A program made the translations under genes and the position numbers. Positions 8,487 to 16,094 of a stretch of DNA of 64,000 nucleotides are shown here, piece after piece. The notes under the pieces were generated by a model that did not search any database, had not been told where the DNA came from, and saw nothing but the letters and a program-made list of their open reading frames with translations. Each line of letters starts with the position of its first letter. Positions within the stretch are counted from its first letter, which is position 1. The DNA comes from Taklimakanibacter sp021828105 (GTDB lineage: Bacteria; Pseudomonadota; Alphaproteobacteria; Rhizobiales; Aestuariivirgaceae), in contig JAKATG010000031.1 of the NCBI GenBank assembly GCA_021828105.1, positions 6,683 through 70,682 of the forward strand, written 5' to 3'.

Positions 8487-10049
8487 GTGACGATGTCCGA
8501 AGCCCAGACCCTTCCTTCAACCGGCGGCCGGCGGGCCCGTGGCGGCGCCGAAGCGCGGCGCGCGGCACGCACCTCCGGCACGGCCAAGCAGCAGGGCTTC
8601 ATCCGCCGCGCCACCCCGCTCTATGAGCCCTTTACCACGGAGCAGCTCGAGCTCATCGAGGCCAATGCCGAGACCGTGCTGCAGGAGATCGGCATCGATT
8701 TCCGCGACGATGCCGAGGCGCTTTCGATGTGGAAGCAGGCGGGCGCCGATGTGAAGGGCGACCGGGTGCGCTTTCCCAAGGGCCTCGTGCGCTCGCTCCT
8801 CAAGACGGCGCCGCGCGAATTCGTGCAATATGCCAGGAACCCCGAGCGCTCGGTCACGGTCGGCGGCAACAACACGATCTTCGTGCCGGTTTATGGCCCG
8901 CCCTTCATCCGCAATCTCGACGAGGGCCGGCGCTATGCCACGATCGAGGATTTCCGCAATTTCGTGAAGCTCGCCTATATGTCGCCGTCGCTGCATCATT
9001 CGGGCGGCACGGTGTGCGAGCCGGTCGACATCCCGGTGGCGAAGCGCCATCTCGACATGGTCTACAGCCACATCCGCTATTCCGATAAACCTTTCATGGG
9101 CTCGGTCACCGCGCCCGAGCGCGCCGAGGATTCGGTCACCATGGCGAAAATGGTGTTCGGCGATGAATTCGTCGACCAGAATTGCGTGCTGATCAATCTC
9201 ATCAACGCCAATTCGCCGCTGGTCTTCGACGGCACGATGGTGGGCGCGCTCAAGGTCTATGCCCGCGCCAACCAGGCGACCGTCGTGTCGCCCTTCATAT
9301 TGTCAGGCGCCATGTCGGCGGTCACCGTCGTCGGCACGCTGACCCAGATCCTGGCCGAGGCCTCGGTCGGCATGGCCTTCGCGCAGCTCTGCCGCCCCGG
9401 CGCACCCGTTGTGTTCGGCACTTTCGCCAGCTCGATCTCGATGCAGTCGGGCGCGCCGACTTTCGGCACGCCCGAGCCCGCGCATGTGCTCTTTGGCGCG
9501 GCCCAGCTCGCGCGCCGCCTGGGCGTGCCTTTCCGCTCGGGCGGAGGCCTATGCGCCTCGAAGGTCACCGATGCCCAGGCGGCGCACGAGACTGCCAATA
9601 CGCTGTGGCCTGCGCTGCTCGGCGGGGTCAATTTCATGCTGCATGCGGCGGGCTGGCTCGAAGGCGGGCTCGTCAGCTCATACGAAAAATTCGTGATCGA
9701 CGCCGACCAGCTTACCATGTTCCAGCGCTTCGCCGAGGGCGTCGATTTCTCCGAGAACGGGCAGGGGCTCTCGGCCATCCGCGAAGTAGGGCCGGGCTCG
9801 CATTTCCTCGGCTGTGCTCATACGCAAGCTAATTTCGAGACCGCCTTCTGGCGCTCATCTATCGCCGACAACAATTCCTTCGAGCAATGGCGCGATGACG
9901 GCGGCAAGGATGCGAGCCAGCGGGCGAACGAGACCTGGAAAAGGATGCTGCGCGACTATGAGGCGCCGGCGCTCGATCCAGGCCTCGACGAGGCGCTCCA
10001 GGCCTTCATGGCCAAGCGCAAGGAGAAACTGCCGGACAGCGTGGCGTGA
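8487..10049 (+). CDS. Trimethylamine methyltransferase (MttB) family protein without pyrrolysine
   Basis: A 520-residue member of the MttB superfamily, TIM-barrel methyltransferases that move a methyl group from a quaternary or tertiary amine to a corrinoid protein. The family core is clear, for example IREVGPGSHFLGCAHTQANF near the carboxy end and the earlier SFELF-type barrel strands around VVSPFILSGAMSA. The frame has no internal TAG, so it is a non-pyrrolysine homologue, like the glycine-betaine methyltransferases. The start is GTG at 8487 (GAGGTGAGG upstream) or ATG at 8493. No corrinoid protein or reactivase gene is nearby, so partner and substrate are unknown. Confidence 0.88.
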   Translation: MTMSEAQTLPSTGGRRARGGAEARRAARTSGTAKQQGFIRRATPLYEPFTTEQLELIEANAETVLQEIGIDFRDDAEALSMWKQAGADVKGDRVRFPKGLVRSLLKTAPREFVQYARNPERSVTVGGNNTIFVPVYGPPFIRNLDEGRRYATIEDFRNFVKLAYMSPSLHHSGGTVCEPVDIPVAKRHLDMVYSHIRYSDKPFMGSVTAPERAEDSVTMAKMVFGDEFVDQNCVLINLINANSPLVFDGTMVGALKVYARANQATVVSPFILSGAMSAVTVVGTLTQILAEASVGMAFAQLCRPGAPVVFGTFASSISMQSGAPTFGTPEPAHVLFGAAQLARRLGVPFRSGGGLCASKVTDAQAAHETANTLWPALLGGVNFMLHAAGWLEGGLVSSYEKFVIDADQLTMFQRFAEGVDFSENGQGLSAIREVGPGSHFLGCAHTQANFETAFWRSSIADNNSFEQWRDDGGKDASQRANETWKRMLRDYEAPALDPGLDEALQAFMAKRKEKLPDSVA

Positions 10050-10290
10050 AGATGGTCATCGGGAATCTCGGCGGACCAGGGCGGGCTTCCTTTACAGCTT
10101 TCAGAGCCCACTTAGCTTTGGCGTCTAATTCCCGATCTACCCTATCGTCACTCTCGTCCGCGAAAGCGGAGGTGACGGCAAAGAAGGAGAGGATGAGATG
10201 CCACAGGCAAGGGCGCGAATTTTTAGCCGCCACAGACCGCCGACTTCCACTTACCTCGTTGATGATTCCCCGAATCTGCTTTGCGTCTCG
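10050..10290. other. Intergenic stretch between the mttB-like gene and the AT-rich island
   Basis: About 240 bases without a convincing gene. It contains a stem-loop with the arms CCGC/GCGG around GAAA near 10152-10163, flanked by GTCAC/GTGAC at 10144-10175, which may stop transcription from both sides. A minus-strand frame of 75 codons crosses it but looks like translation of the stem-loop sequence, not a protein. Confidence 0.4.
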
Positions 10291-10472
10291 GTGAGATCAG
10301 AAATATTCATCTATTACATTCACTCGCCGTGGGCCCGGTAAGTCCTCTCGGAAAGCCCGGCCAGCCCAGCGCCCCTCGGCGTCGTATTGTCGCCGCTCCG
10401 CTGGTGTCAGGGTATCAATCCAATGGACATCCTTGCCCCTGGCAGCCGCTACTTTCGGGTACCAGTCTGCGT
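10291..10472. repeat. Direct repeat unit 1 (about 180 bp, period 280)
   Basis: This unit is repeated with only scattered differences at 10571-10752. It begins near AGAAATATTCAT and ends around TTTCGGGTACCAGT. It covers the 3' end and most of the coding part of the first of two small paralogous genes, so the repeat is a tandem gene duplication. Confidence 0.85.
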
Positions 10473-10518
10473 GTTCTTCAGGTTCAGCGGGCTTCCCCCT
10501 GGACTTCTTGGGTTTCAT
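10297..10518 (-). CDS. Small hypothetical protein, tandem copy 1
   Basis: A hydrophilic protein of 73 residues that I do not recognise. It is charged at the start (MKPKKSRGK) and has a well-conserved core, HWIDTLTPAERRQYDAE, then RWAGRAFREDLPGPRRV, ending DEYF. It has no signal peptide, membrane helix or cysteine. The ATG at 10518 is chosen because the upstream copy has its own ATG at the aligned place, preceded in both by GAGTTG. An ATG at 10590 would overlap the end of copy 2 and has no match there. Together with copy 2 it follows the metallopeptidase gene on the same strand. Conservation of the core between copies argues that it is translated. Confidence 0.6.
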   Translation of the reverse strand: MKPKKSRGKPAEPEEHADWYPKVAAARGKDVHWIDTLTPAERRQYDAEGRWAGRAFREDLPGPRRVNVIDEYF

Positions 10519-10570
10519 GCCGCAACTCGTAGGTACATCGTCGCAATTCTTAGGGGCCAGTTGCAGGTCG

Positions 10571-10752
10571 GTGAGGTTAGAAATATTCATCTGCTACATC
10601 CACTCGCCGTGGACCCGGTAAGTCCTCTCGGAAAGCCCGACCAGCCCAGCGCGCCTCGGCGTCGAATTGTCGCCGCTCCGCTGGTGTCAGTGTATCAATC
10701 CAATGGAAATCCTTGCCCCTGGCAGCCACTAGTTTCGGGTACCAGTTTGCGT
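10571..10752. repeat. Direct repeat unit 2 (about 180 bp)
   Basis: Second copy of the unit at 10291-10472, displaced by exactly 280 bases. Differences are mainly single substitutions, several of them silent in the small genes, which suggests selection on the protein after duplication. Confidence 0.85.
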
Positions 10753-10795
10753 GCTCATCGGCTTCTGGCCCGGCTGGCTTCTTCTTGGATCTCAT
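10577..10795 (-). CDS. Small hypothetical protein, tandem copy 2
   Basis: A 72-residue paralogue of the next gene downstream: MRSKKKPAGPE at the start, then the shared core HWIDTLTPAERRQFDAE and RWAGRAFREDLPGPRRV, and the same DEYF end. The ATG at 10795 aligns with the start of copy 1 and has GAGAG before it; the frame extends to 10837 but without a match in copy 1. It lies 85 bases after the stop of the metallopeptidase gene on the same strand and could be co-transcribed with it. Function unknown; it could be an accessory or immunity-like protein, but that is only a guess from position and duplication. Confidence 0.62.
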   Translation of the reverse strand: MRSKKKPAGPEADEHANWYPKLVAARGKDFHWIDTLTPAERRQFDAEARWAGRAFREDLPGPRRVDVADEYF

Positions 10796-10880
10796 AGCAC
10801 AACTCTCGAGTGTGGAGTTGATGTCATTATAGCACATAGCGCTGCAATTTTACAACGATAGCTCCTCACCTTGGGCTATC

Positions 10881-12809
10881 TTAGGGTTGAGGCTCCTGCC
10901 TGGCCTCCAAGTTGGCGAGTGCCCGGACAAGGTCTCGGAATTTTCCGTTCCCAGGGGCTGGAGGGTAGAGGCCGCGTCGGAAGAGCGCTTTCTTGAGCTC
11001 GATCAAGCCATCAGCGCTTGCTTTCGTTGCCTCATCTCCCGACCTCGAGGGAGTGAATGTGCCGGGAAGCGAGCCTCGGTTTTTTGGACCGTTCCCCTGC
11101 GGGGCGTGCGGCGAAAAGGTCTCTGCTGCAGTGGCTTCGTTGCTTTCCCCTGCCGCTCCAAGCGCTGCGGCGACGGTCGCTGCGGCAATGCTGTTGTTGA
11201 TGAGCAGCTTGGCGAGGTCGGGATTCGATTTAATCCATTGTCTCAGAGTTTTGTAGAATACGGGTAACTCAGTTTTCCCATAGTTCGGCTTTCTTAAAGC
11301 GGCATAAATGGCATCTGCAACCAATTCCCTGTCGGATTTTATCGGATCGCGATAGCCGCTATCAATATCAGAAGGGCGTGTAAGCGTTTTTGAATCGGGG
11401 CCACTCGCAAGCATGCTATAATTGCGCTCCAACTCATTTCTCATCGCTGGATCGATTATCGGCTTAAAACCAGTTTTTGCATGTATCGCATGAGCGAGTT
11501 CATGGGCGATAACGCGTTCTCGCCGAGTCTCGTTGAGATCGTCGGCAATGCGAATAACGGTGGGTTCCATCGTATCTGGATCAGTAAAGAGCCTGCCCGA
11601 GGCGTCGTTGATATCCGCTCTGGGAACTGTTTCAACTTTGACCAGCTTCTTGGCGATTTCCTGGAACTGCTTGGGCGAAAATCCTACGTCATTTCCTCCC
11701 AAGGTTTGTCTTCCGGCCACGTATGGCGCAACGATCGGGTCTCCGTCGATATCTTCCAAGAGCTTTCCGCTTTCATCATGAGCCGGAGTCTTGGAGTAAT
11801 CCGCTTCAAAGGGGCGCTGGGGCTTGTGGGGCGGATTGAAAATGTCTCTGAATTTGGGCGGCGCATTGTGAGTGTCCCAAATATCATCCGATGAGACGGC
11901 GCCTGTAGAAGGGCGCTGTGGAGCGCTGACGTCGTCGGCGATCATTTGGTCGGGAGGATAGTTGTGTCTCTTCTTTTCCAAGTCTTTGGTCAGAAAATTT
12001 TGCTTAGGTATTCTTCCAGCAAATTGACCGGTTGGCGGAACCGTACTGACAGATAGATTTCCGGTTCCAGCAATCTCATTTCCCTTGATGGCTCTGGCGT
12101 AATCAGGTTCAAGGGAACCCCGCGGCTTGCCTGGCGGATTGAAAGCATTCGCAGACTTGTCCTGAGCACTTTGGGCCGTCTGAATCTCGTCCGATGGACT
12201 GGCGCCGCTTGGAGCCTCTCGGATTGTGTTTTTTGATTTGTTACCGCTGGTCCAGTCGATATTGTTCCTGGCAGCCGCCGGGCCAGGTTCGTTGGCCGCA
12301 AGGCGCTCCGCATCGAGAGCTGGGCCAGGAATTTCAGCGAGCCTTGCTTTTGAGCCCAAGGAGAGGCCTTCGCGGACCAGTCCATATCCGCCGCCAACGA
12401 TTCCGAGTATGTCCAGCGCGCTGCCGACCGGGTCGGTGATCATTGTCTTCTTGATGTTGTCGAGTCCCCAGTATCGATCTTTCAGCTCCTGCCCAACCGT
12501 TGTGGCCGCCGCCTCTTCTCTCGCGACGTCTTCCGGGTTTCGGCGCGCCGCCAGGCCGCGATCGGCAAGGTAGGCATTCAGCTCATCTGCGCCCATAAGG
12601 TTCATTGCGCCACCAGCTACGGTCTCCAGAGATTGGAGTGTCCGTACGGGGTGCCTGACCATTTCATACAGCCCCGTCACTGCGTTGACGGCAGAGGGCC
12701 CAATATTCCCCGGCAACTCGGACCAGGAGTGTTTTGGCGTCGACGGTTCGCGATGGGGGAGCAGCCACTTCATGGTAGGAAACTGCTTGGCGAATTCTTC
12801 ATCCGTCAC
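10881..12809 (-). CDS. Phage-like multidomain protein with HELAH metallopeptidase motif
   Basis: A 642-residue protein of unknown function. Residues about 25-160 (ELPGNIGPSAVNAVTGLY, then RYWGLDNIKKTMITDPVGSA) resemble the amino-terminal part of large virion or ejection proteins of tailed phages. Residues 204-237 and 305-338 are an internal repeat built on FNPPxKP and ExDY. A zinc-peptidase motif HELAH is at 436-440 with ELVADAIYA at about 495 as likely third ligand, the ImmA/IrrE-like arrangement. A hydrophobic stretch follows (INNSIAAATVAAALGA). The GTG start at 12809 is chosen because GGAGGGG lies five bases before it. The gene is markedly AT-richer than its neighbours, which suggests transfer. 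Confidence 0.75.
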   Translation of the reverse strand: MTDEEFAKQFPTMKWLLPHREPSTPKHSWSELPGNIGPSAVNAVTGLYEMVRHPVRTLQSLETVAGGAMNLMGADELNAYLADRGLAARRNPEDVAREEAAATTVGQELKDRYWGLDNIKKTMITDPVGSALDILGIVGGGYGLVREGLSLGSKARLAEIPGPALDAERLAANEPGPAAARNNIDWTSGNKSKNTIREAPSGASPSDEIQTAQSAQDKSANAFNPPGKPRGSLEPDYARAIKGNEIAGTGNLSVSTVPPTGQFAGRIPKQNFLTKDLEKKRHNYPPDQMIADDVSAPQRPSTGAVSSDDIWDTHNAPPKFRDIFNPPHKPQRPFEADYSKTPAHDESGKLLEDIDGDPIVAPYVAGRQTLGGNDVGFSPKQFQEIAKKLVKVETVPRADINDASGRLFTDPDTMEPTVIRIADDLNETRRERVIAHELAHAIHAKTGFKPIIDPAMRNELERNYSMLASGPDSKTLTRPSDIDSGYRDPIKSDRELVADAIYAALRKPNYGKTELPVFYKTLRQWIKSNPDLAKLLINNSIAAATVAAALGAAGESNEATAAETFSPHAPQGNGPKNRGSLPGTFTPSRSGDEATKASADGLIELKKALFRRGLYPPAPGNGKFRDLVRALANLEARQEPQP

Positions 12810-12834
12810 TTTTTCCCCTCCGTTTCTCAGACAA

Positions 12835-12864
12835 ATCATACGCTTTTAACGTATAAAATGTCAA
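12835..12864 (-). promoter_or_regulatory. Sigma-70-like promoter of the metallopeptidase gene
   Basis: On the minus strand the sequence reads TTGACA, 18 bases, TATGAT, which is almost the bacterial consensus and stands out in this GC-rich chromosome. It ends about 25 bases before the GTG start at 12809. No other promoter of this quality was seen in the window. Confidence 0.7.
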
Positions 12865-12878
12865 TAGAAAAGCGTATG
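12837..12878. promoter_or_regulatory. 11-bp inverted repeat around the promoter (operator candidate)
   Basis: CATACGCTTTT at 12837-12847 is matched exactly by AAAAGCGTATG at 12868-12878, with a 20-base spacer. One arm covers the -10 hexamer and the other lies just upstream of the -35, so arm centres are 31 bp (about three helical turns) apart. This placing suggests a repressor site. No obvious regulator gene is adjacent. Confidence 0.6.
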
Positions 12879-12920
12879 TCCCGATTGCGATCGGCGGGAC
12901 CGTTCAGTTGGCCCGGGAAT

Positions 12921-13886
12921 TCAGGTTTCTGTCGCCGGCGTCCTGGCCGCCCTTGCATCCGACCAGGCATAGAAGCCGACGCCCAGGATGATGAGGGCCG
13001 TGCCGATGGCGTCGATGAAGGTGAAGGCCTCGCCCAGGAAGATCACCGCCAGGATGATGGTGAAGAGCGGCGAGATGGTCGAGATCATCGAGGCGGCCTG
13101 CGGGCTGGTGCGCCCGAGGCCCGCATTGATGAGGAAGGAGGGCAGCACGGTTGCGAAGAAGGCGCAGCCGGCGACCAGGCCCATATAGTTCCACGACACG
13201 GCCGGGCCCACGCCATGCGAGGTGATGGCATAGTGGACCAGGCTCGCAAAGCCCGCCGCCGACATGGCGATGGCGGTGAAGAGGGTGCTGCCCAGCGTGC
13301 GGATCAGGTCCTTGGCGAGGAGCTGGTAAAGCGCGAAGGCCAGTGCCGCGGCCAGGACCAGGAGCGAGCCGATGGCGGTATTTCCGCCCCCGAGGGAAAC
13401 GCCATTGGTGAAGATGAGCGCGAGCCCGGCATAAGTGATGGCGGCACCCAGGACCCCCTGCAGGGTGATCCGGCCATTGAAGAACAGCCAGCCGAGGAAC
13501 ATCACGAAGACCGGATAGGTGAACAGCACCAGCCTTTCGAGCTGGGCGGTGATGAAGGTGAGGCCGGCGAAATCGAGATAGGCGGCGACATAATAGCCGA
13601 TGAAGCCGTTGAGCGCCGTGAAGGCGACGGTGCGCCAGCCGGGATAGGGACGGCCGGCGCGGCGATGCAGATAGAGCGCATAGAGGCCGACGGCGAGGAA
13701 GAAGGGCAGCGACATCATCATGCGCAGCGCCAGCATGAGAGCGGCGTCGGATTTCTCAAGATAAGCGAGCTTGATGAAGATGGCCTTGGAGGAAAAGAGG
13801 GCGGCACCTAAAGCCGTGAAGGCATAGCCCAGCCACGGCAGCGGTTGGGCTGCGGCCTCGCTTGCTCCGGCGGTGGTTTCGCTCAT
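12921..13886 (-). CDS. EamA/DMT superfamily transporter
   Basis: A 321-residue membrane protein with ten hydrophobic helices arranged as two EamA repeats; the second repeat starts near residue 165 (AIGSLLVLAAALAFALYQLL). The typical helix end ISPLFTIILAVIFLGE is present in the second repeat and TYPVFVMFLGWLFFNG in the first. Members export amino acids, nucleosides or other small metabolites, but the substrate is not visible. It is separated by about 110 bases from the promoter of the AT-rich island, and lies upstream of nothing on its own strand, so it is probably a single gene. Confidence 0.9.
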   Translation of the reverse strand: MSETTAGASEAAAQPLPWLGYAFTALGAALFSSKAIFIKLAYLEKSDAALMLALRMMMSLPFFLAVGLYALYLHRRAGRPYPGWRTVAFTALNGFIGYYVAAYLDFAGLTFITAQLERLVLFTYPVFVMFLGWLFFNGRITLQGVLGAAITYAGLALIFTNGVSLGGGNTAIGSLLVLAAALAFALYQLLAKDLIRTLGSTLFTAIAMSAAGFASLVHYAITSHGVGPAVSWNYMGLVAGCAFFATVLPSFLINAGLGRTSPQAASMISTISPLFTIILAVIFLGEAFTFIDAIGTALIILGVGFYAWSDARAARTPATET

Positions 13887-13971
13887 GATGCCCGCTTACA
13901 CGGAAATAAGGTTCCTAGCCTCAAGGGGATCGGCATGCCAGCCGCGCCATTCCCGCAAGGCTTTCGGGAAC

Positions 13972-14523
13972 TCAATGCCCCTCGAAGGACACCAGCGTGT
14001 GGATCTTGACGCCCTTGTCGCGCAGCAGCCGGCTGCCGCCAATATCGGGGAGGTCGATGACGAAGGCGGCCGCGACGATGTCGCCGCCCGATTTGCGGAT
14101 GAGGTCGATCGCGGCATTGGCGGTGCCGCCGGTCGCGACCAGGTCGTCGATGAGAAGGATGCGGTCGCCCTTGCTGATCGCATCGGCATGGATCTCGATC
14201 GTGTCGACGCCATATTCGAGCGCGTAATCCTGGCCGATAACCTTGTGCGGCAGCTTGCCCTTCTTGCGAATGGGTACGAAGCCGCGGCCCAGGACATGCG
14301 CCACGGCTCCGCCCAAGATGAAGCCACGTGCTTCGATGCCGGCGACATAGTCGATATCGCCCTTGAGAAAGGGCCAGGCCAGCTCGTCGACCGCGGCGCG
14401 GAAGGCATGAAGATTGGCAAGCAGGGTAGTGATGTCGCGGAACAGGATGCCCTTCTTCGGATAGTCGGGAATCGTCCGGATATAGCGCTTGATGTCGAAA
14501 CCGTTCCGCAGATCCATGTTCAT
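13972..14523 (-). CDS. apt: Adenine phosphoribosyltransferase
   Basis: A 183-residue cytosolic enzyme that joins adenine to PRPP to give AMP, part of purine salvage. The PRPP-binding loop is ILLIDDLVATGGTANA, and the adenine-binding region DYPKKGILFRDITTLL and GIEARGFILGGAVAH are those of Apt. Two in-frame ATGs (14523 and 14517) are both possible starts. The gene sits 15 bases after hemF in the same direction. mtnP, whose enzyme releases adenine from methylthioadenosine, is encoded about 9 kb away, so the two activities complement each other. Confidence 0.96.
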   Translation of the reverse strand: MNMDLRNGFDIKRYIRTIPDYPKKGILFRDITTLLANLHAFRAAVDELAWPFLKGDIDYVAGIEARGFILGGAVAHVLGRGFVPIRKKGKLPHKVIGQDYALEYGVDTIEIHADAISKGDRILLIDDLVATGGTANAAIDLIRKSGGDIVAAAFVIDLPDIGGSRLLRDKGVKIHTLVSFEGH

Positions 14524-14538
14524 CCCCTCATCTCGGGT

Positions 14539-15411
14539 TCAGGGCCATTTCACCTCGGGCGGCAGCGAGGACAGAATCGACTCGACATTGCCGCCCGTCT
14601 TGAGACCGAAGATCGTGCCACGATCATAGAGCAGATTGAATTCGACATAGCGGCCACGGCGGATGAGCTGCTCCTCGCGATCGACCTCGGTCCAGGCCTC
14701 CGTCATATTGGCGCGCACGATCGGCGGATAGGCGGCCAGGAAGGCGCTGCCGACCTCCCGGACGAAAGCGAAATCGCTATCCCAGTCACCTGAATCGAGG
14801 TAATCGAAAAAGATGCCGCCAATGCCGCGCGCTTCGCCGCGATGCGGCAGGAAGAAATAATCGTCGCACCATTTCTTGTACTTCTCGTAATCGGCCACGC
14901 CATGCGCATCGCAAGCCTGTTTCATGGCGGCGTGGAAAGTTCGGGTGTCGCGGTGATCCTGGGTTCGCCTTCGCTCCAGCACCGGCGTCAGATCGGCGCC
15001 GCCGCCGAACCAGGCCTTCGACGTCACCACCATGCGGGTGTTCATATGGACGGCGGGCACATGGGGATTGCGCGGATGGGCGATGAGCGAGATGCCGGAT
15101 GCCCAGAAGCGCGGATCCGTGTCGGCACCCGGGATCTGGCCGCGGAATTCGGGCGAGAACTCGCCGTGGACGGTCGAGCAGTGAATGCCGGCCTTCTCGA
15201 ACAGGCGGCCCTTCAGCAGGGACATGACCCCGCCGCCGCCTTCGGCGCCCGAGTGATCCTTGCGGGCCCAATCCTTGCGGGCGAAGCGGCCCGGCGGATC
15301 CTTGCCGCCCAGTTCGTCCTCGAGTCTTTCGAATCCGGCGCAGAGATCGTCGCGCAGCTGCTCGAACCAGGCGCGCGCCGCGGCTTTGCGTTGTTCCAGG
15401 GAAGAGGTCAT
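14539..15411 (-). CDS. hemF: Oxygen-dependent coproporphyrinogen-III oxidase
   Basis: A 290-residue aerobic coproporphyrinogen oxidase, which decarboxylates two propionates to form protoporphyrinogen IX in heme synthesis. Diagnostic segments are AWFGGGADLTP, HRGEARGIGGIFFDYLD and RRGRYVEFNLLYDRGT. The ATG at 15411 is chosen; the frame continues to 15474 but that part overlaps the end of trmL and has no family match. The gene follows trmL and precedes apt on the minus strand, divergent from the bc1 operon, whose heme proteins it serves. Confidence 0.95.
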   Translation of the reverse strand: MTSSLEQRKAAARAWFEQLRDDLCAGFERLEDELGGKDPPGRFARKDWARKDHSGAEGGGGVMSLLKGRLFEKAGIHCSTVHGEFSPEFRGQIPGADTDPRFWASGISLIAHPRNPHVPAVHMNTRMVVTSKAWFGGGADLTPVLERRRTQDHRDTRTFHAAMKQACDAHGVADYEKYKKWCDDYFFLPHRGEARGIGGIFFDYLDSGDWDSDFAFVREVGSAFLAAYPPIVRANMTEAWTEVDREEQLIRRGRYVEFNLLYDRGTIFGLKTGGNVESILSSLPPEVKWP

Positions 15412-15466
15412 GGCGCGAGTCTGGCGAAAGCCGGCAGGAATGACAAAGCGTTTTCTCGACACACCA

Positions 15467-15925
15467 TCACCCACCCGGAAAGCCGCCGATCTGACGCAGA
15501 GCCTCGCCGGTGATCATGGCGCAAGCGAGCGCCACATTGAGGGATCTGAGGCCCTCCCGCATGGGAATGAGGAGGCGGGCGTCGGCCGCCTCATGCACCT
15601 CGGGAGGCACGCCGGCGCTTTCGCGGCCCATGAGCAGGATATCGCCCGCGCGGAACGCGAAATCGGTGTAGGGGACAGCGGCCCTGGTCGAGGCAAGGAC
15701 CAGGCGCCGGCCTTCCGTCGCCTGGCGAAAGGCTTCCCAAGAGGCATCGCGCGCCACCAGCGCCTGGTCGAGATAGTCCATGCCGGCCCGCTTCAGGGAA
15801 GAATCGGACCAGGTGAAGCCCGCGGGCTCGATCACCCGGACCTTGAGGCCGAAGCAGGCCGCCATGCGCATGATGGTCGCCGCGTTGGGCGGGATGTCGG
15901 GTTGATAGAGGGCGATTTCGATCAT
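15467..15925 (-). CDS. trmL: tRNA (cytidine/uridine-34-2'-O)-methyltransferase TrmL
   Basis: A 152-residue SPOUT-class methyltransferase that methylates the 2'-O of the wobble base in leucine tRNAs. The knotted SAM site is visible as LLMGRESAGVPPEVHE and RSLNVALACAMITGEALRQ near the carboxy end, and the opening IEIALYQPDIPPNAATIMR is typical. Length equals the E. coli enzyme. It is the first gene of a minus-strand group trmL-hemF-apt, divergent from petA with about 170 bases between. Confidence 0.94.
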   Translation of the reverse strand: MIEIALYQPDIPPNAATIMRMAACFGLKVRVIEPAGFTWSDSSLKRAGMDYLDQALVARDASWEAFRQATEGRRLVLASTRAAVPYTDFAFRAGDILLMGRESAGVPPEVHEAADARLLIPMREGLRSLNVALACAMITGEALRQIGGFPGG

Positions 15926-16094
15926 GGATATCAGCTCCTTAGCCTCTGAGCAGGGAACGCGCGAAGGATCGTCTCACTGCGACACTTGATGGCTAGACAT
16001 TCCGGAAACCCGATGCCAAAAACACACCAATTCATGTGCCAGCCCGTCCCCAGCGGGCGCTGCTCCATGTCCTTTTGCGAGAGGAAACCGCCAC

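Noticed and set aside
8487..10049. Pyrrolysine in the MttB-family protein
   Set aside because: The frame has no internal TAG from start to stop, so there is no place for pyrrolysine.
10006..10233. A 75-codon minus-strand frame with a signal-like start after the mttB-like gene
   Set aside because: It is made mostly by a stem-loop sequence and by the antisense of the mttB-like end; there is no ribosome binding site.
10291..10752. Tandem repeat considered as a CRISPR array
   Set aside because: There are only two units of about 180 bp with coding content; no short repeat-spacer pattern exists.
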